Shown: positions 28,888-39,500 of the stretch, piece after piece
How the letters are laid out: each line of letters begins with the position of its first letter
Numbering within the stretch: the stretch's first letter is position 1
Source of the DNA: Tritrichomonas musculus
Lineage: Eukaryota; Parabasalia; Tritrichomonadida; Tritrichomonadidae
Assembly (NCBI GenBank): GCA_039105265.1
Contig: JAPFFF010000001.1
Coordinates: 4,402,001-4,466,000 of the forward strand
Direction: 5' to 3'
Length of the DNA: 64,000 nucleotides
Made by a program: the position numbers and the translations under genes
Notes under the pieces: generated by a model
The model's database searches: none
Told to the model about the DNA's origin: nothing
What the model saw: only the letters and a program-made list of their open reading frames with translations

Positions 28888-31686
28888 TTATAATTCAGAA
28901 GAGCTACTTGCTGTATTTATGATAGCTTCATATCTGGGAATGGGATTTAATTCGCTATTTTGAATGTTTTGGTTGCTTTTAAGATTTGAATCTGTTTTTA
29001 AAAAGTTTTGATGTATTGAACTATCTGACTCCCAGGATATATTTAGCCTTGTCCCAGCAATTTTTGATCCATTTAAATTTTTTTTTGCATTTTTTGCAGA
29101 AGAATGCTTTTTAAAAGCAATAAACGCATAATATTTAGAATTTTCTTTTTGAGTTAAGAAAGAACTTACTGTTCCAAAACGAACAAAATAAGGCATTATT
29201 TCCTTCTTTGAAGGTTTTTTGGAAAAGCATCCGACTTTCAGTATCTTCCGATCATCTTGGGCAATGAACATGTTATCTAAAACATCTTCATCATCGTTAT
29301 TATTTCCAGAGGCATATACATCACTTCGATCTGAGTATTTCTTTTGGCGACGGCTGCTTAATGTTGAAGATGATCTTTTTCGAGTTTCTTTTTCTCCGAT
29401 TTTTTTATCATTGCATATATTGGAACTATAATCATAATCGTCCGAGGCTGACATTAAAGCAGCCGGTAGACAATTGAAAATGCAATTATTATTATTATGA
29501 AATTTTGGCTTACCAGCCAAAGATGGAGAATCACTATCATCATTTGTAGCTGCAATAGTTGATTTATTGATATTTTTCTTACGCGATGAATCAATTGAAT
29601 TTTCTAATTTTTCAATGACGCTATCTATTATAATATTAGCTTCATGTTTTACAGGATGCAGATTCTGATTATTTGACAATTTTTTTTCAAAGTCAGAGGA
29701 TGAGTGATTTTTATCCGATTCAATAATTGATTCGCTATCATCTTTTTCTAATTGCTGTGATGATAAATAATCATTATACTCGGTTTGATCGCCTCCTGTT
29801 GTTAATTGAGACTGATCTGAATTTTCTGGCGATTCAAAAGCGATTGGTTTTGAAGTTTCTAAGATTACCAATTCGCCTGATACCATGCTTTCACTTTCTT
29901 CTGTTGGTATTACATTATTATCATTTTCCTCATTATATTTTGCATATTTTTGATCATCATTAATTATTTTTTCTCTCATGATTTTATTAGGTGCATTTTC
30001 TTGACGAGAAAACTGTTTATGCACTTTGCTGAGCCGGAAATAACCGGATGATGTTAAAATAGAAGTTGATTCAGAGATAGAACTTTGTTCATTCTTTTCG
30101 GATAATGATATCGAGTCAATTGTTGAGTTATAAATTGAAGTAGATTCTGATTGAAAATCAACATTATCTTCTTTTTCAATAGCACCATCAGAGGCTGATT
30201 TACAAGAGGATAAAAATTCTAATTTTTCATTCAAATGCAATTCTATATTACTTTGATCTAGATTTGGATTGAGTTGAAAGATACTTTGCTCTTTTCTTTC
30301 TTTCTTCATTATCTCTATTTGAGAAGATGAAAAGTCGTTTTCAGAGTAAACAATTGATGTAGATTCTATTTCACTTTCAGGAGGAAACAGAGACGAGGGT
30401 AGCTCGTTTCTTTTCTGTTTATTTGGTTCTTTTGCTATTTGTGAATTTTGATTTGAATCTATTTGCTTTTCAAGTTCATCGTCCTTTAATTCGCATTGAA
30501 TGGAGTTATTAACGAACTCAACTTTTCTTTTATTACTCTCTTCATCTTTTTCTACCTTTTCCCCTTCATTATCTTCATACAAAATTTCATTGTTTTCTTT
30601 TTCAAACATTTGCTTGTCTGATTGAATGTCTTCTTCTTCGTTTTCAGAAAGAAGTTGTGCGGCTATCTCAAAATCAGAATTCATTTGGATATCATTTTCC
30701 TGAATATAATTTTTCGAACTGTTTAATGTTGATGAAAGAATAATATTAATTCCTTTCTCATTACCCGTCTCTGATTGGATTTGCTCAAAAGTGACTATAG
30801 ATTTCTTCATACAGTCTTCTTGGTCAGGGAGATCAGATTTATCTTTGCAAAGTTCAAAAGATTGATAAATGGACGAAATAGTAAACTTTTGACTTCTTCT
30901 ATATTTTTCAGCTTCAGCCTCAATTTTTTCTTTTTGCTGCTGCTTTCGAAGAGCTTGATATTTTTTCGTTATTCCTTTTTTGTTTTCTTGTGCTTCTAAA
31001 AGAGTTTTTTCTAGCTCCTTAATTCTTGTTGAATCATAGTCTTCAAGCTGGCGCAATTCTTCTTTCAGTTTTCTATGTATTTCAACTGCATCATGTATTT
31101 GCTTATGCTTTTCAGAAATCTTTTTCCTTTGATCGAAAATACTTTGGAAAATATCAGAATTTTGGATTTTATTTATTTTTTTCCGAATTTCTTGAATTTC
31201 CATATTAGTATTTTCGAGATCTTCTTGTACGCTATTAAGAATTATTTTTTGATTTTGATTTGATCTACTTAACCGATTAATTGAATCACTATCAAAAATT
31301 CCTGCTAGATCTTCAATGTTTTTGTCAAGAGTTGCCGATTCTTTATATTTTTCATGAGTTAATTCTATTGGTTTTGATTTATGATTCAAAATAAAAATCG
31401 AAGCTAGCTCCGAACTAGAAAAATTTTTCATTTTTTTATCAAGCTCTTGGTTTAATTGAGCGATTTCATCTTTTAAATTTGCAATTTGAAGACGAAGTTG
31501 AGATTTTTCATTAAAATGTGCTAAAGTACTGTTATTTGATATTTTTCGATTTGTTATTCGTCTTGGCGTTGGAATCGCTTTTTTTTTGAAAGAGACGGTT
31601 TTATATTCTGTTGAAGATGAATCACTTTGCGAATCACCGTAAACTGATCGATGAGCTAAAATAGTGTTTTGATTTGATGAGCTCAT
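28888..31686 (-). CDS. RRM protein with N-terminal coiled coil
   Basis: 932 residues. An N-terminal coiled coil (about 50-275; long Glu/Lys/Gln heptads) is followed by about 500 residues of Ser/Glu/Asn/Asp-rich low-complexity sequence. One RNA-recognition motif lies near the C terminus, at about 814-884: RNP2-like ILKVGCF and RNP1-like KYYAFIAF, with the expected FVRFGTV and LNGSKIAGTRLNISW elements. The family predicts RNA binding; the long acidic coiled-coil part suggests a scaffold. The RRM is divergent (Tyr instead of Gly at the second RNP1 position), so it could also serve protein contact. Start at an ATG directly following an A/T leader. Confidence 0.8.
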   Translation of the reverse strand: MSSSNQNTILAHRSVYGDSQSDSSSTEYKTVSFKKKAIPTPRRITNRKISNNSTLAHFNEKSQLRLQIANLKDEIAQLNQELDKKMKNFSSSELASIFILNHKSKPIELTHEKYKESATLDKNIEDLAGIFDSDSINRLSRSNQNQKIILNSVQEDLENTNMEIQEIRKKINKIQNSDIFQSIFDQRKKISEKHKQIHDAVEIHRKLKEELRQLEDYDSTRIKELEKTLLEAQENKKGITKKYQALRKQQQKEKIEAEAEKYRRSQKFTISSIYQSFELCKDKSDLPDQEDCMKKSIVTFEQIQSETGNEKGINIILSSTLNSSKNYIQENDIQMNSDFEIAAQLLSENEEEDIQSDKQMFEKENNEILYEDNEGEKVEKDEESNKRKVEFVNNSIQCELKDDELEKQIDSNQNSQIAKEPNKQKRNELPSSLFPPESEIESTSIVYSENDFSSSQIEIMKKERKEQSIFQLNPNLDQSNIELHLNEKLEFLSSCKSASDGAIEKEDNVDFQSESTSIYNSTIDSISLSEKNEQSSISESTSILTSSGYFRLSKVHKQFSRQENAPNKIMREKIINDDQKYAKYNEENDNNVIPTEESESMVSGELVILETSKPIAFESPENSDQSQLTTGGDQTEYNDYLSSQQLEKDDSESIIESDKNHSSSDFEKKLSNNQNLHPVKHEANIIIDSVIEKLENSIDSSRKKNINKSTIAATNDDSDSPSLAGKPKFHNNNNCIFNCLPAALMSASDDYDYSSNICNDKKIGEKETRKRSSSTLSSRRQKKYSDRSDVYASGNNNDDEDVLDNMFIAQDDRKILKVGCFSKKPSKKEIMPYFVRFGTVSSFLTQKENSKYYAFIAFKKHSSAKNAKKNLNGSKIAGTRLNISWESDSSIHQNFLKTDSNLKSNQNIQNSELNPIPRYEAIINTASSSSEL

Positions 31687-32480
31687 CGTTTTTCAATGAC
31701 TAAAAAGCCCAATTTATTCCTATTAATTAAAAAAACGTCTTTTTGAAAATTTTTTTGCCCGTTTTTTTTGAATGAATTCAATTTCGAATAAAGCAATTTA
31801 TATCATTTGATACAAAAGTTGTGTATGTATTGCATATATTTTAAATTCAAAAAACAAACATATTTAATGAATTTGTTATTTCGAATTATAAACAATATTT
31901 ATATTTATTTTAACTTATATTAATACCAGTAGTCGGAACAAAAACATATTATATGGATATCAGTTTTATCAACAAAATAATGATTCAAATCAAAGAAATA
32001 TGTAGAATCAAATATGAAATTTTTTTTTTTTATTATTATTGATAGACACTACATTTATTTTCAAATATTAAGACTTTCACAGCTTTTGGAACAAGTGTAT
32101 TTAAATAAAATTGAAATAAGTCCATTTATATATATAAACATTTTACCTTACATGCATTTATCTAATCATGAAAATAAATCTATTTTATACTAATATTGCC
32201 AATTGATGATTAACTATGAAAAGATAAGTGTGCTTCTTTAGATCTATCTTTCAATGAATTTTATTCAACTAAATATAAGAACAACATTCAACCAACTAAA
32301 ACTAACATTACTATGTTTCTCATTATATTACTATTTCATATATTTTAGTGATGATTTTATAGTGAATCAGGATATGAAATTTATTCAATTGCTAAATTTT
32401 AACTTGAATTAAATTGAATGCTTTTCAATAAAAAATTCAATTATTTAATCATCAATTAAAATCCTATATTTCTTTTTGAT
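31687..32480. other. Divergent intergenic region
   Basis: AT-rich, no repeat or RNA gene seen. It must hold the promoters of both flanking genes. Confidence 0.6.
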
Positions 32481-35069
32481 ATGTCAACTCAGAATTATAA
32501 AGAACTTCTTGCATCTACACATCCTTTATTTCGTGTTCCCGCAACTAAAGTTTTTTGGTTCGATTCGGTAATGAATAAAGAATCTCATCAAGGAATTCGA
32601 CAACGTTTTATGGCAATTACATCACCTGGAATTTTTATTTTTGAACGAAGAACTTTTCCCAAAGGATATATTATCAATCGCATTATTTCTTATAGTGATC
32701 TCATTCTTATTTGCGCCGATTCAGATTCAATGCAATTTTTTAAAGCAAAAGTGACTTTGAACCTCCAAAGCAGCCGCCATCTTGAAGCAGTTGCTATCGT
32801 CCTTGCAATCCGGAATGCTCTTTTTGGAGATAAGCCAAGAGCACCAAAAATAATAATTGATCCATCAGTATGTGAACAGATTGAAAAATATCAATTTGCA
32901 TTTGAATCAGGAAATTTAGTTGCAGATAGATTTCTTAGCCTTTGTTTGAATATTGATGAAAAAAATTTAAATCCAGAGGAAATTAGTGATATATATGATT
33001 GTTTAAAAGTTTCCCAAAATTTTGTACAGATATCCTCAGAAATTCTTAATTCACCACTTATTAGCGCTGTTTCCTTAGCCATCGCTTATGATAATGAAAT
33101 ACAAACTCTTCATTTAAAGAATATCAATTTTTCTTTACTTGTTTCACATTTCATACCAATTGTTCAATATAATTTTTCAATTCAAAAGCTTTATTTATCA
33201 ACAGTTACATTTTCAGGTAAGATTCAATCGTATGTTGAAGTATGGAATGATAAAACAGCCTTTTCAGCCAACCAATTTATATTTAACGATTGCAATTTGA
33301 CTTCAACAGATTTTGTTACTTTTTTCAAAACATTTAAGAAATTTCCTGCAGATATGCAATCAATAATGTTCAACAATTGTAATATAAGCACATTAGCATT
33401 AGAAACAATATTTAGTACAATTTCAAGCAGCCTTTGCTTTCGGACATTAACCGAGCTCTCTTTCAGTCACATGAAAACTGATGCTGCGCTTCAAACATGC
33501 TTTCTTCAATTTATTACATCAAATTTCTTTATGGTTCAGAAAAACTTACAATGCCTTTCATTAGAAGATATCGGAATTGATATTCATCTAATTCTACCAT
33601 TTTTACTTAATAATCCATCGTACATTTCAAATTTATCTCTCATAGGAAATAATTTTTTGAATCCCATTTCAATCAAAGATTTTCATAATGTAATTGATAT
33701 GGATTTATCGTTCATGCACTTCACTAGCGATTCTTTATTAAGTATATTAAATTGCATGGCATCCTCAGAAAATCACCCACATCGAATTACACTGGACAGT
33801 CTTGTAATCAGTGATGATGATTGGGAAATATTTTATCATCACATCGGTTCTATTGTTATTTCAAAACTTGTAATGATCTCTTTTTGCGGAAATAAAATGA
33901 AGGCCGAGTGGATGCACTTATTTAAAACTTTTCTTCTTAATCATCCTTCTCTTTCAGAACTTGGTATCTCGTATTCAATTCTTTATGATGATGCAGAAGA
34001 TTCAATCAACGATCTAATCCAAGTTGTTGAGTCCAAAACAATAAAGAAACTTGAAATTAAAGGAAAGGGAGACACAATTCTCAAACAAAAACTCATTCCT
34101 CTTATCAAAGCTATACTAACTAGAGCAACGATCAAGTTGCTAGATATAACTGGTCAGGAAATCTCTAACATAGGTCTTGAACTCATTGCACAATCAATAA
34201 AAAACAATAAAGATCAAGCAAACTCCATCAGTAATCCACAAAATCAAACAACACAAACCACCAACCCTGAAAATCAATCAAAACCCCTTGGAAATACAGA
34301 AACACAACATAATTCAACTAATAATTCAGATAATCAATCAAATTCATACAATAAATCAGAAAATCAAGCAAATCTAATCAATCAAGAAAATAATACAAAA
34401 ACTTCATCTCTAATGATAGAAGAACTTAGATTTGATGGAAATATGCCATCTTCATTTGATGAGTTCACCAAAATCATCGCCCAAATTGAACAAAGTTCGA
34501 TGATATCATCAGAATGGCCTGAATGTGATGCCCGGCACGTTTTTTCACTCACAGAGCCAAATATGAGACCAACAATCTCAAAGCAAATGGAGAAAATCAA
34601 AAAGCAATTCGTTCGCAGATTTGCTCTTGAAGATGAGATAACAATCATTCCTCGCAACTTGGAACCAAATCGTCAACGACTAAAGAAACCATCAAAAACG
34701 ATATCTCAGTTATCACCCCTGAGGAATCAGTCAAGCGCTCAGCAGTTACCAATGAAGAGATCAGGTTCGCGCTCTCGAAAACTTTCCTTTTCATCATCGA
34801 AACCATTCTTACAGTCTTCTAAAAGAATTCTAAACAAGAGAATGAAAGAAGAAACCAATCTTTCCAGACCACCACAACTTGATTTGAACATTTTGTCATT
34901 TAAGGAGGAATATGTTGATAATGCGCTTGCAGAATGTCTAGGAAGCGACTTAAATGAGATGGCCAGATGGACTGATGAAGAGAAACAATCTAAAGAGCCA
35001 TTTGTAATTGAACTTCAAAAATTGAATAAGGACACAAGCATCCAGGCTTTCTTGGCCAAAAAATTATGA
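32481..35069 (+). CDS. Leucine-rich repeat protein, CARMIL-like layout
   Basis: 862 residues. The N terminus (about 1-115) has the beta-rich pattern of a PH-like domain (FMAITSPGIFIFERR, IISYSDLILICADS, HLEAVAIVLAIRNALF). From about 200 to 565 come degenerate leucine-rich repeats of the ribonuclease-inhibitor kind (IQKLYLSTVTF, LTELSFSHM, LQCLSLEDIGI, ISNLSLIGNNF, IKLLDITGQEISNIG). Then comes an Asn/Gln/Ser linker of imperfect NPENQ/NSDNQ repeats (about 577-638) and a basic, Ser/Arg/Pro-rich tail. PH-like plus LRR plus disordered basic tail is the layout of CARMIL proteins, which regulate actin capping protein at membranes; trichomonads have many of these. A CPI motif was not found, so the actin role is inference. 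It ends 165 bp before the Polinton and looks intact. Confidence 0.75.
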   Translation: MSTQNYKELLASTHPLFRVPATKVFWFDSVMNKESHQGIRQRFMAITSPGIFIFERRTFPKGYIINRIISYSDLILICADSDSMQFFKAKVTLNLQSSRHLEAVAIVLAIRNALFGDKPRAPKIIIDPSVCEQIEKYQFAFESGNLVADRFLSLCLNIDEKNLNPEEISDIYDCLKVSQNFVQISSEILNSPLISAVSLAIAYDNEIQTLHLKNINFSLLVSHFIPIVQYNFSIQKLYLSTVTFSGKIQSYVEVWNDKTAFSANQFIFNDCNLTSTDFVTFFKTFKKFPADMQSIMFNNCNISTLALETIFSTISSSLCFRTLTELSFSHMKTDAALQTCFLQFITSNFFMVQKNLQCLSLEDIGIDIHLILPFLLNNPSYISNLSLIGNNFLNPISIKDFHNVIDMDLSFMHFTSDSLLSILNCMASSENHPHRITLDSLVISDDDWEIFYHHIGSIVISKLVMISFCGNKMKAEWMHLFKTFLLNHPSLSELGISYSILYDDAEDSINDLIQVVESKTIKKLEIKGKGDTILKQKLIPLIKAILTRATIKLLDITGQEISNIGLELIAQSIKNNKDQANSISNPQNQTTQTTNPENQSKPLGNTETQHNSTNNSDNQSNSYNKSENQANLINQENNTKTSSLMIEELRFDGNMPSSFDEFTKIIAQIEQSSMISSEWPECDARHVFSLTEPNMRPTISKQMEKIKKQFVRRFALEDEITIIPRNLEPNRQRLKKPSKTISQLSPLRNQSSAQQLPMKRSGSRSRKLSFSSSKPFLQSSKRILNKRMKEETNLSRPPQLDLNILSFKEEYVDNALAECLGSDLNEMARWTDEEKQSKEPFVIELQKLNKDTSIQAFLAKKL

Positions 35070-35234
35070 TAGAAATTTGTTTGAATAATCATTTGCTTTT
35101 CAAGCATTGACATTTTTATTTATTTTTATTACTTGTCTTTTGTAGTAAAATTTGTTATCACTTTGTCGTATTTTGTTATTATATAAACTTCAAAAACATA
35201 TTATCAACTTAAAATCATGTTTTGGCAAAATAAA

Positions 35235-35447
35235 CGTCGTATGTATTTACTGTGATTTTAGGACTTCGTCCTAAAACCCCAGTAACTCAAGAATTTAAAA
35301 TCATAACTTTAAACACGAACATATTATTCAATTTTACAATACCACTTATTCATCACCCCTTCATAAATGATTTTCATAAATTTCATCCTCAAATCTCAAA
35401 AGTCAAATATTGAAAACATAAATTTTATACGTAAATGATTAAATTTA
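35235..35447 (+). repeat. Polinton left terminal inverted repeat
   Basis: 213 bp, paired with 53636-53848 without gaps. It contains the 21-nt hairpin TTTTAGGAC-TTC-GTCCTAAAA at 35256-35276. Confidence 0.95.
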
Positions 35448-35455
35448 CTTTTATT

Positions 35456-35860
35456 AACCGTCCGCAGATTCCAATTAACGAATAAATTTTATAACCGTCC
35501 GCAGATTCCAATTAACGAATAAATTTTATTAACCGTCCGCAGATTCCAATTAACGAATAAATTTTATAACCGTCCGCAGATTCTACATATATTTTTAAAA
35601 AAATAACGTATTTTTTCATGAAATATTAGTCTGCTAACCGCTGCGGATCATTGAAATATCATCTAACCGTCCGCAGATTCCAATTATAATAAAATTTTAT
35701 AATTCAATAGGCTCAGAAAATTTAAGTCAAAAAAATTTTATAAATAAACGTTCTCCAAAATTTTTAAATAACCGTCCGCAGATTCCAAATAATTTTTATA
35801 AATAAACGTTCTCCAAATATTTTTTAAATAACCGTCCGCAGATTCCAAATAATTTTTTAA
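35456..35860 (+). repeat. Polinton left subterminal repeats
   Basis: Seven copies of the phrase ACCGTCCGCAGATTC start at about 35457, 35494, 35532, 35569, 35666, 35771 and 35831. The first four form a tandem array of about 37 bp with AATTAACGAATAAATTTTAT between; the rest are spaced by 60-100 bp. A divergent copy is near 35635. Possible protein-binding sites at the element end. Confidence 0.9.
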
Positions 35861-35872
35861 AAATTATTTTAT

Positions 35873-35948
35873 CATTTATTTTTATATCACATGTCTAAAA
35901 AATAAATCTAATTTTATTTTAATTTAATTTTTTATCTAATATAAAAAT
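35873..35948 (+). promoter_or_regulatory. Promoter-like block A of the Polinton
   Basis: Contains TTTATATCACATGTCT, an A-rich run, AATAAATCTAATT and TTATCTAATATAAAAAT directly before the ATG of the 160-residue gene. Nearly the same block precedes the polymerase gene at 36439-36511, and an inverted copy lies at about 53255-53290. Conservation ahead of start codons suggests a promoter; no experimental element is known to me. Confidence 0.6.
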
Positions 35949-36431
35949 ATGACTATATCAATTGTTGATGACAAAATGAATAAATTATATAAACAAATTA
36001 ATAAATATTATAAAACAATAAATCGTAAAATGTTAAAACAAATTGTAAAGCGTACTGATGAAATAACAGATTTATATTATGAATACGTAAATCCTGATAT
36101 GAATGATAAAGAGAAGCGACAAAATGAAAATGCTTTATTGACCAAAAGAATTTTAAATAATGAAAAGTGTAACGAAGTTTGTACATTTAACGGTGTTTTA
36201 ACTTTCATTTGCGGAATTTATCATTTTCTTTATGCTTACGAAAAAGAACCGAATAAATTATTCCATCATTGTAATATTTGGGATTTCATGCATTGCACAC
36301 TTCATGAATTCGATATGGAAAAGAAATTTATGTTTCTATTTAATGATGAAAATATACCCGAAACGGTTGAAAGATTTTTAAATATTGACGATTATGAAAT
36401 AATGGAATTATTAAAATTAAATTTTAATTGA
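35949..36431 (+). CDS. Polinton hypothetical protein, 160 residues
   Basis: First gene from the left end, rightward, just upstream of the polymerase and with its own copy of the promoter-like block. Mostly helical (MNKLYKQINKYYKTINRKM at the start; VERFLNIDDYEIMELLKLNF at the end) with a central Cys/His-containing hydrophobic segment (VCTFNGVLTFICGIYHFLYA). No family recognised. Its position next to the polymerase makes a replication accessory role thinkable but unsupported. Confidence 0.65.
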   Translation: MTISIVDDKMNKLYKQINKYYKTINRKMLKQIVKRTDEITDLYYEYVNPDMNDKEKRQNENALLTKRILNNEKCNEVCTFNGVLTFICGIYHFLYAYEKEPNKLFHHCNIWDFMHCTLHEFDMEKKFMFLFNDENIPETVERFLNIDDYEIMELLKLNFN

Positions 36432-36438
36432 ATAATTA

Positions 36439-36511
36439 TTTTTATATCACATGTCTCAAAAATAAATCTAATTAATTTTTTATTTTTTATTTTTTTATCT
36501 AATATAAAAAT
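36439..36511 (+). promoter_or_regulatory. Promoter-like block B of the Polinton
   Basis: Second copy of block A, again ending TATCTAATATAAAAAT right before the polymerase ATG. The two copies match over about 70 bp with small length differences in the A/T-rich middle. Confidence 0.6.
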
Positions 36512-39500
36512 ATGTCGTTAGATAACACGCCAACAAATAAATTAATTGAGTTATCAAATTTATTATATAATGAAAATTTAACAATCAATGATTGGAAAAA
36601 TGAATTTGATAATGAAAATGATTTACGTGAAAATTTAATTGAAATGTTAGTTTCAGATATTTTAAATAAAGGATATGATGGAGAAAATAATTATAATTCC
36701 ATGTATTGGTTCGTGAAAGGTTTAAATATTCCATCACCGAAACCACTTAAACGTTACATAGATTCAGATGATTATTTATTCAAAAATTTAAATAAATACA
36801 AAATTCAAGATTCACTTGATGATTTCAACCGTCAACGTTTACATGAAAAATTCAACCGTGATTTACATAAAAAAGATTCTTCATTTCTTGATGAATTAAT
36901 GAAGCATTCAAAAGATATTCGTGAATTTTGGAGAAGTGATTTATTATATAATTCACCACCAGCTGATGCATTAAATGATGAGGAATTTTTCCCTGAAGAA
37001 AAACCAAAAGATATTAATTTACGTAATATTAAATCATTTAAAGAATGGCAAAAATTAGATGATGAACAACAAACATTAGTGGATGATATGATGAAATCAT
37101 TATATAAAACACCTACTAATTGGGAAATTAATTTTGAACTTTTAAACAATAAAGGCAAAAAATTAATGTTTCCATTACTTAAAAATTTCTTTCAGGAATA
37201 CATAGACCCATTACCAATGGATAAATACAAAATAGAATTTAAAGTTAAAGGTCAATGGCATTCTAAACCATTAACACCTGAAGTTTATAATAAATTAATG
37301 GAAAATTTCACTGAAGAACATTTTATATTTGACCTTGACGAAATACCGGCAGAATTTACGGGATTCAATAGTGGAGATAATGCAGATTTACCTGATTGGT
37401 CATTATTTTCATCATTAAGATTTTCAAAATATTTACATAAAGATAGGGTACGTAAAGACGTCGGCGGCTCATTCTTTAACTATATAGCTAATGATAAAGT
37501 ACCTAAAAAAGTTATTGAGTATTTAAAACGTCTTCAAATATTTAATTCATTAGTAGACGAAAAAGTTACTGTTCTTGAAGAAGCAAAAGAATATACTCGG
37601 AGTTATTATGATAATTTAACTGGTGATTTAGAATATGAAACCATTGAGATTCCAGCAAAAATTACAAAATCAACTAAACAACGTGAAGAATTGGATGATT
37701 GCTGCTTCGTTTATGCTCTCAAACAAACTGGCTTTTATTCAGATGATATTTTAAATCAAATACGATTAAGAATTAATAATAGGTATTTATCACAAGGTTC
37801 AATTGAAAAAATATGTCAAGAGTTTAAGATACATATAAAGTTATCATATATTGATGACAGCAGCGATAGAAAAAATAAAAAGACAACGGTTCAACAATGC
37901 AAAAACAAAGTCCGTAAATCATATTTGGGAGTCAAAGATGCTGAACCTCAACGAACCCATACATTTAACGTTTATGAAGACCATTATTTCATAGAAGAGA
38001 AAACACCATTTAGTACTTATTACATCAAAAATCTTCATAAAAATCTTGATGATGATAAATACAATAAAGAATATAAACAAGAACATTGGATAAAAGCAAG
38101 ATATTATATTTCATCATCAAATTTAGTCCGTGAATTAATGAAGCAAGGATATTTTAATCCAATCACTTATGGACAATATCGAATATTAAAAACTGTTTTC
38201 TATCATGAATTTGATAAAGATTTAACAAATATTAATTTAGAGTATGACCCAGAATATTGCACAAAATTAATAGCTCCAGAAGTTGTTAAAGAAAGTGAAA
38301 ATAAAACTGACCCTACTTATTGGTATGCTGATTTTGAAGCTGACGTTTCAGGTAATATTCATAAACCATTTATGTGTGTTCTTCAATCACAAAATGGAAA
38401 AATTAATGAATGCTTTAAAGGTGAAACATGTAATAAACAATTTCTTGATTTCTTACCTGATCATGCGGTCGTTTATTTCCACAATTTAGTATATGATTTT
38501 AGGATGTTTTCGTCTTTAGTTAATATCAAAAATACTATAATTAAAGGAACAAAATTAATGAAAGCAAATGTTGAATATGACGATAAAAAGATTTTATTTA
38601 AAGATTCATTGCCAATGTTGAATTGTAAACTTTCACAATTACCTTCTATGTTTAATTTGGGCATTAATGTTCAAAAAGAAATTTTCCCATACAAATATTA
38701 CACTCTTGAAAGATTAAATACCAACAAAGGAGTAATTAATGATGCAGGCTTAAATGAAGATCAAAAATGGACAACAGATGATTATGAATTATTTAAATCA
38801 AACATTGATAAAATCCCTAAATGTAGAATTGATGAAAACCATTTCGACATGTGGTCATATGCAGAATTTTATTGTAAACAAGATGTAAACATCCTTAGAC
38901 TTGGATTTAATGAATTCAGAAATGGATTTATTAAAGATTTCAGTATCGACCCTTTTAATTTCATTTCCATTTCTTCACTCGCTAATGAAGTATTTAATCA
39001 ACGTGTTTATTATCCCAATAAAAACCTTTATAAATTAGGTGGTCATGTTCGTAAGTTTTGCTCAAAAGCTGTTTATGGAGGACGATGCATGACTGCATAC
39101 AATAAAAAATGGCATATATTAAAGCTACTTTGTGATTTCGACGCTGTATCATTATATCCTTCAGCTATGGCACGTTTATATACCGTTGAAGGTAGACCTG
39201 AAGTTATCAAACCTGAACAATTAAACCTTGAATTCCTTTCAAAACAAGGTGCTTATATTGTTGAAATCAAAATTACTAAAGTTAATAAACATTATCCATT
39301 CCCACTCATTGTTCGTAAAGTTAACGGTCTTAATCTTAATGATGATAACTTAAAAGAAGGTGAAACATTAAACATAATTGTTGATAATATATCATTAGAA
39401 GACCTTATTGAATTTCAAAAAATAGAGTTTGAATTTATCCGTGGTTATTACTGGTCAGGTAAACGTGATTATACAATCCAAAAAGAAATTAAGAAAATAT

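Noticed and set aside
35456-35860. CRISPR-like or centromeric satellite reading of the left subterminal repeats
   Set aside because: They lie just inside a Polinton terminal repeat and have a counterpart array at the other end.
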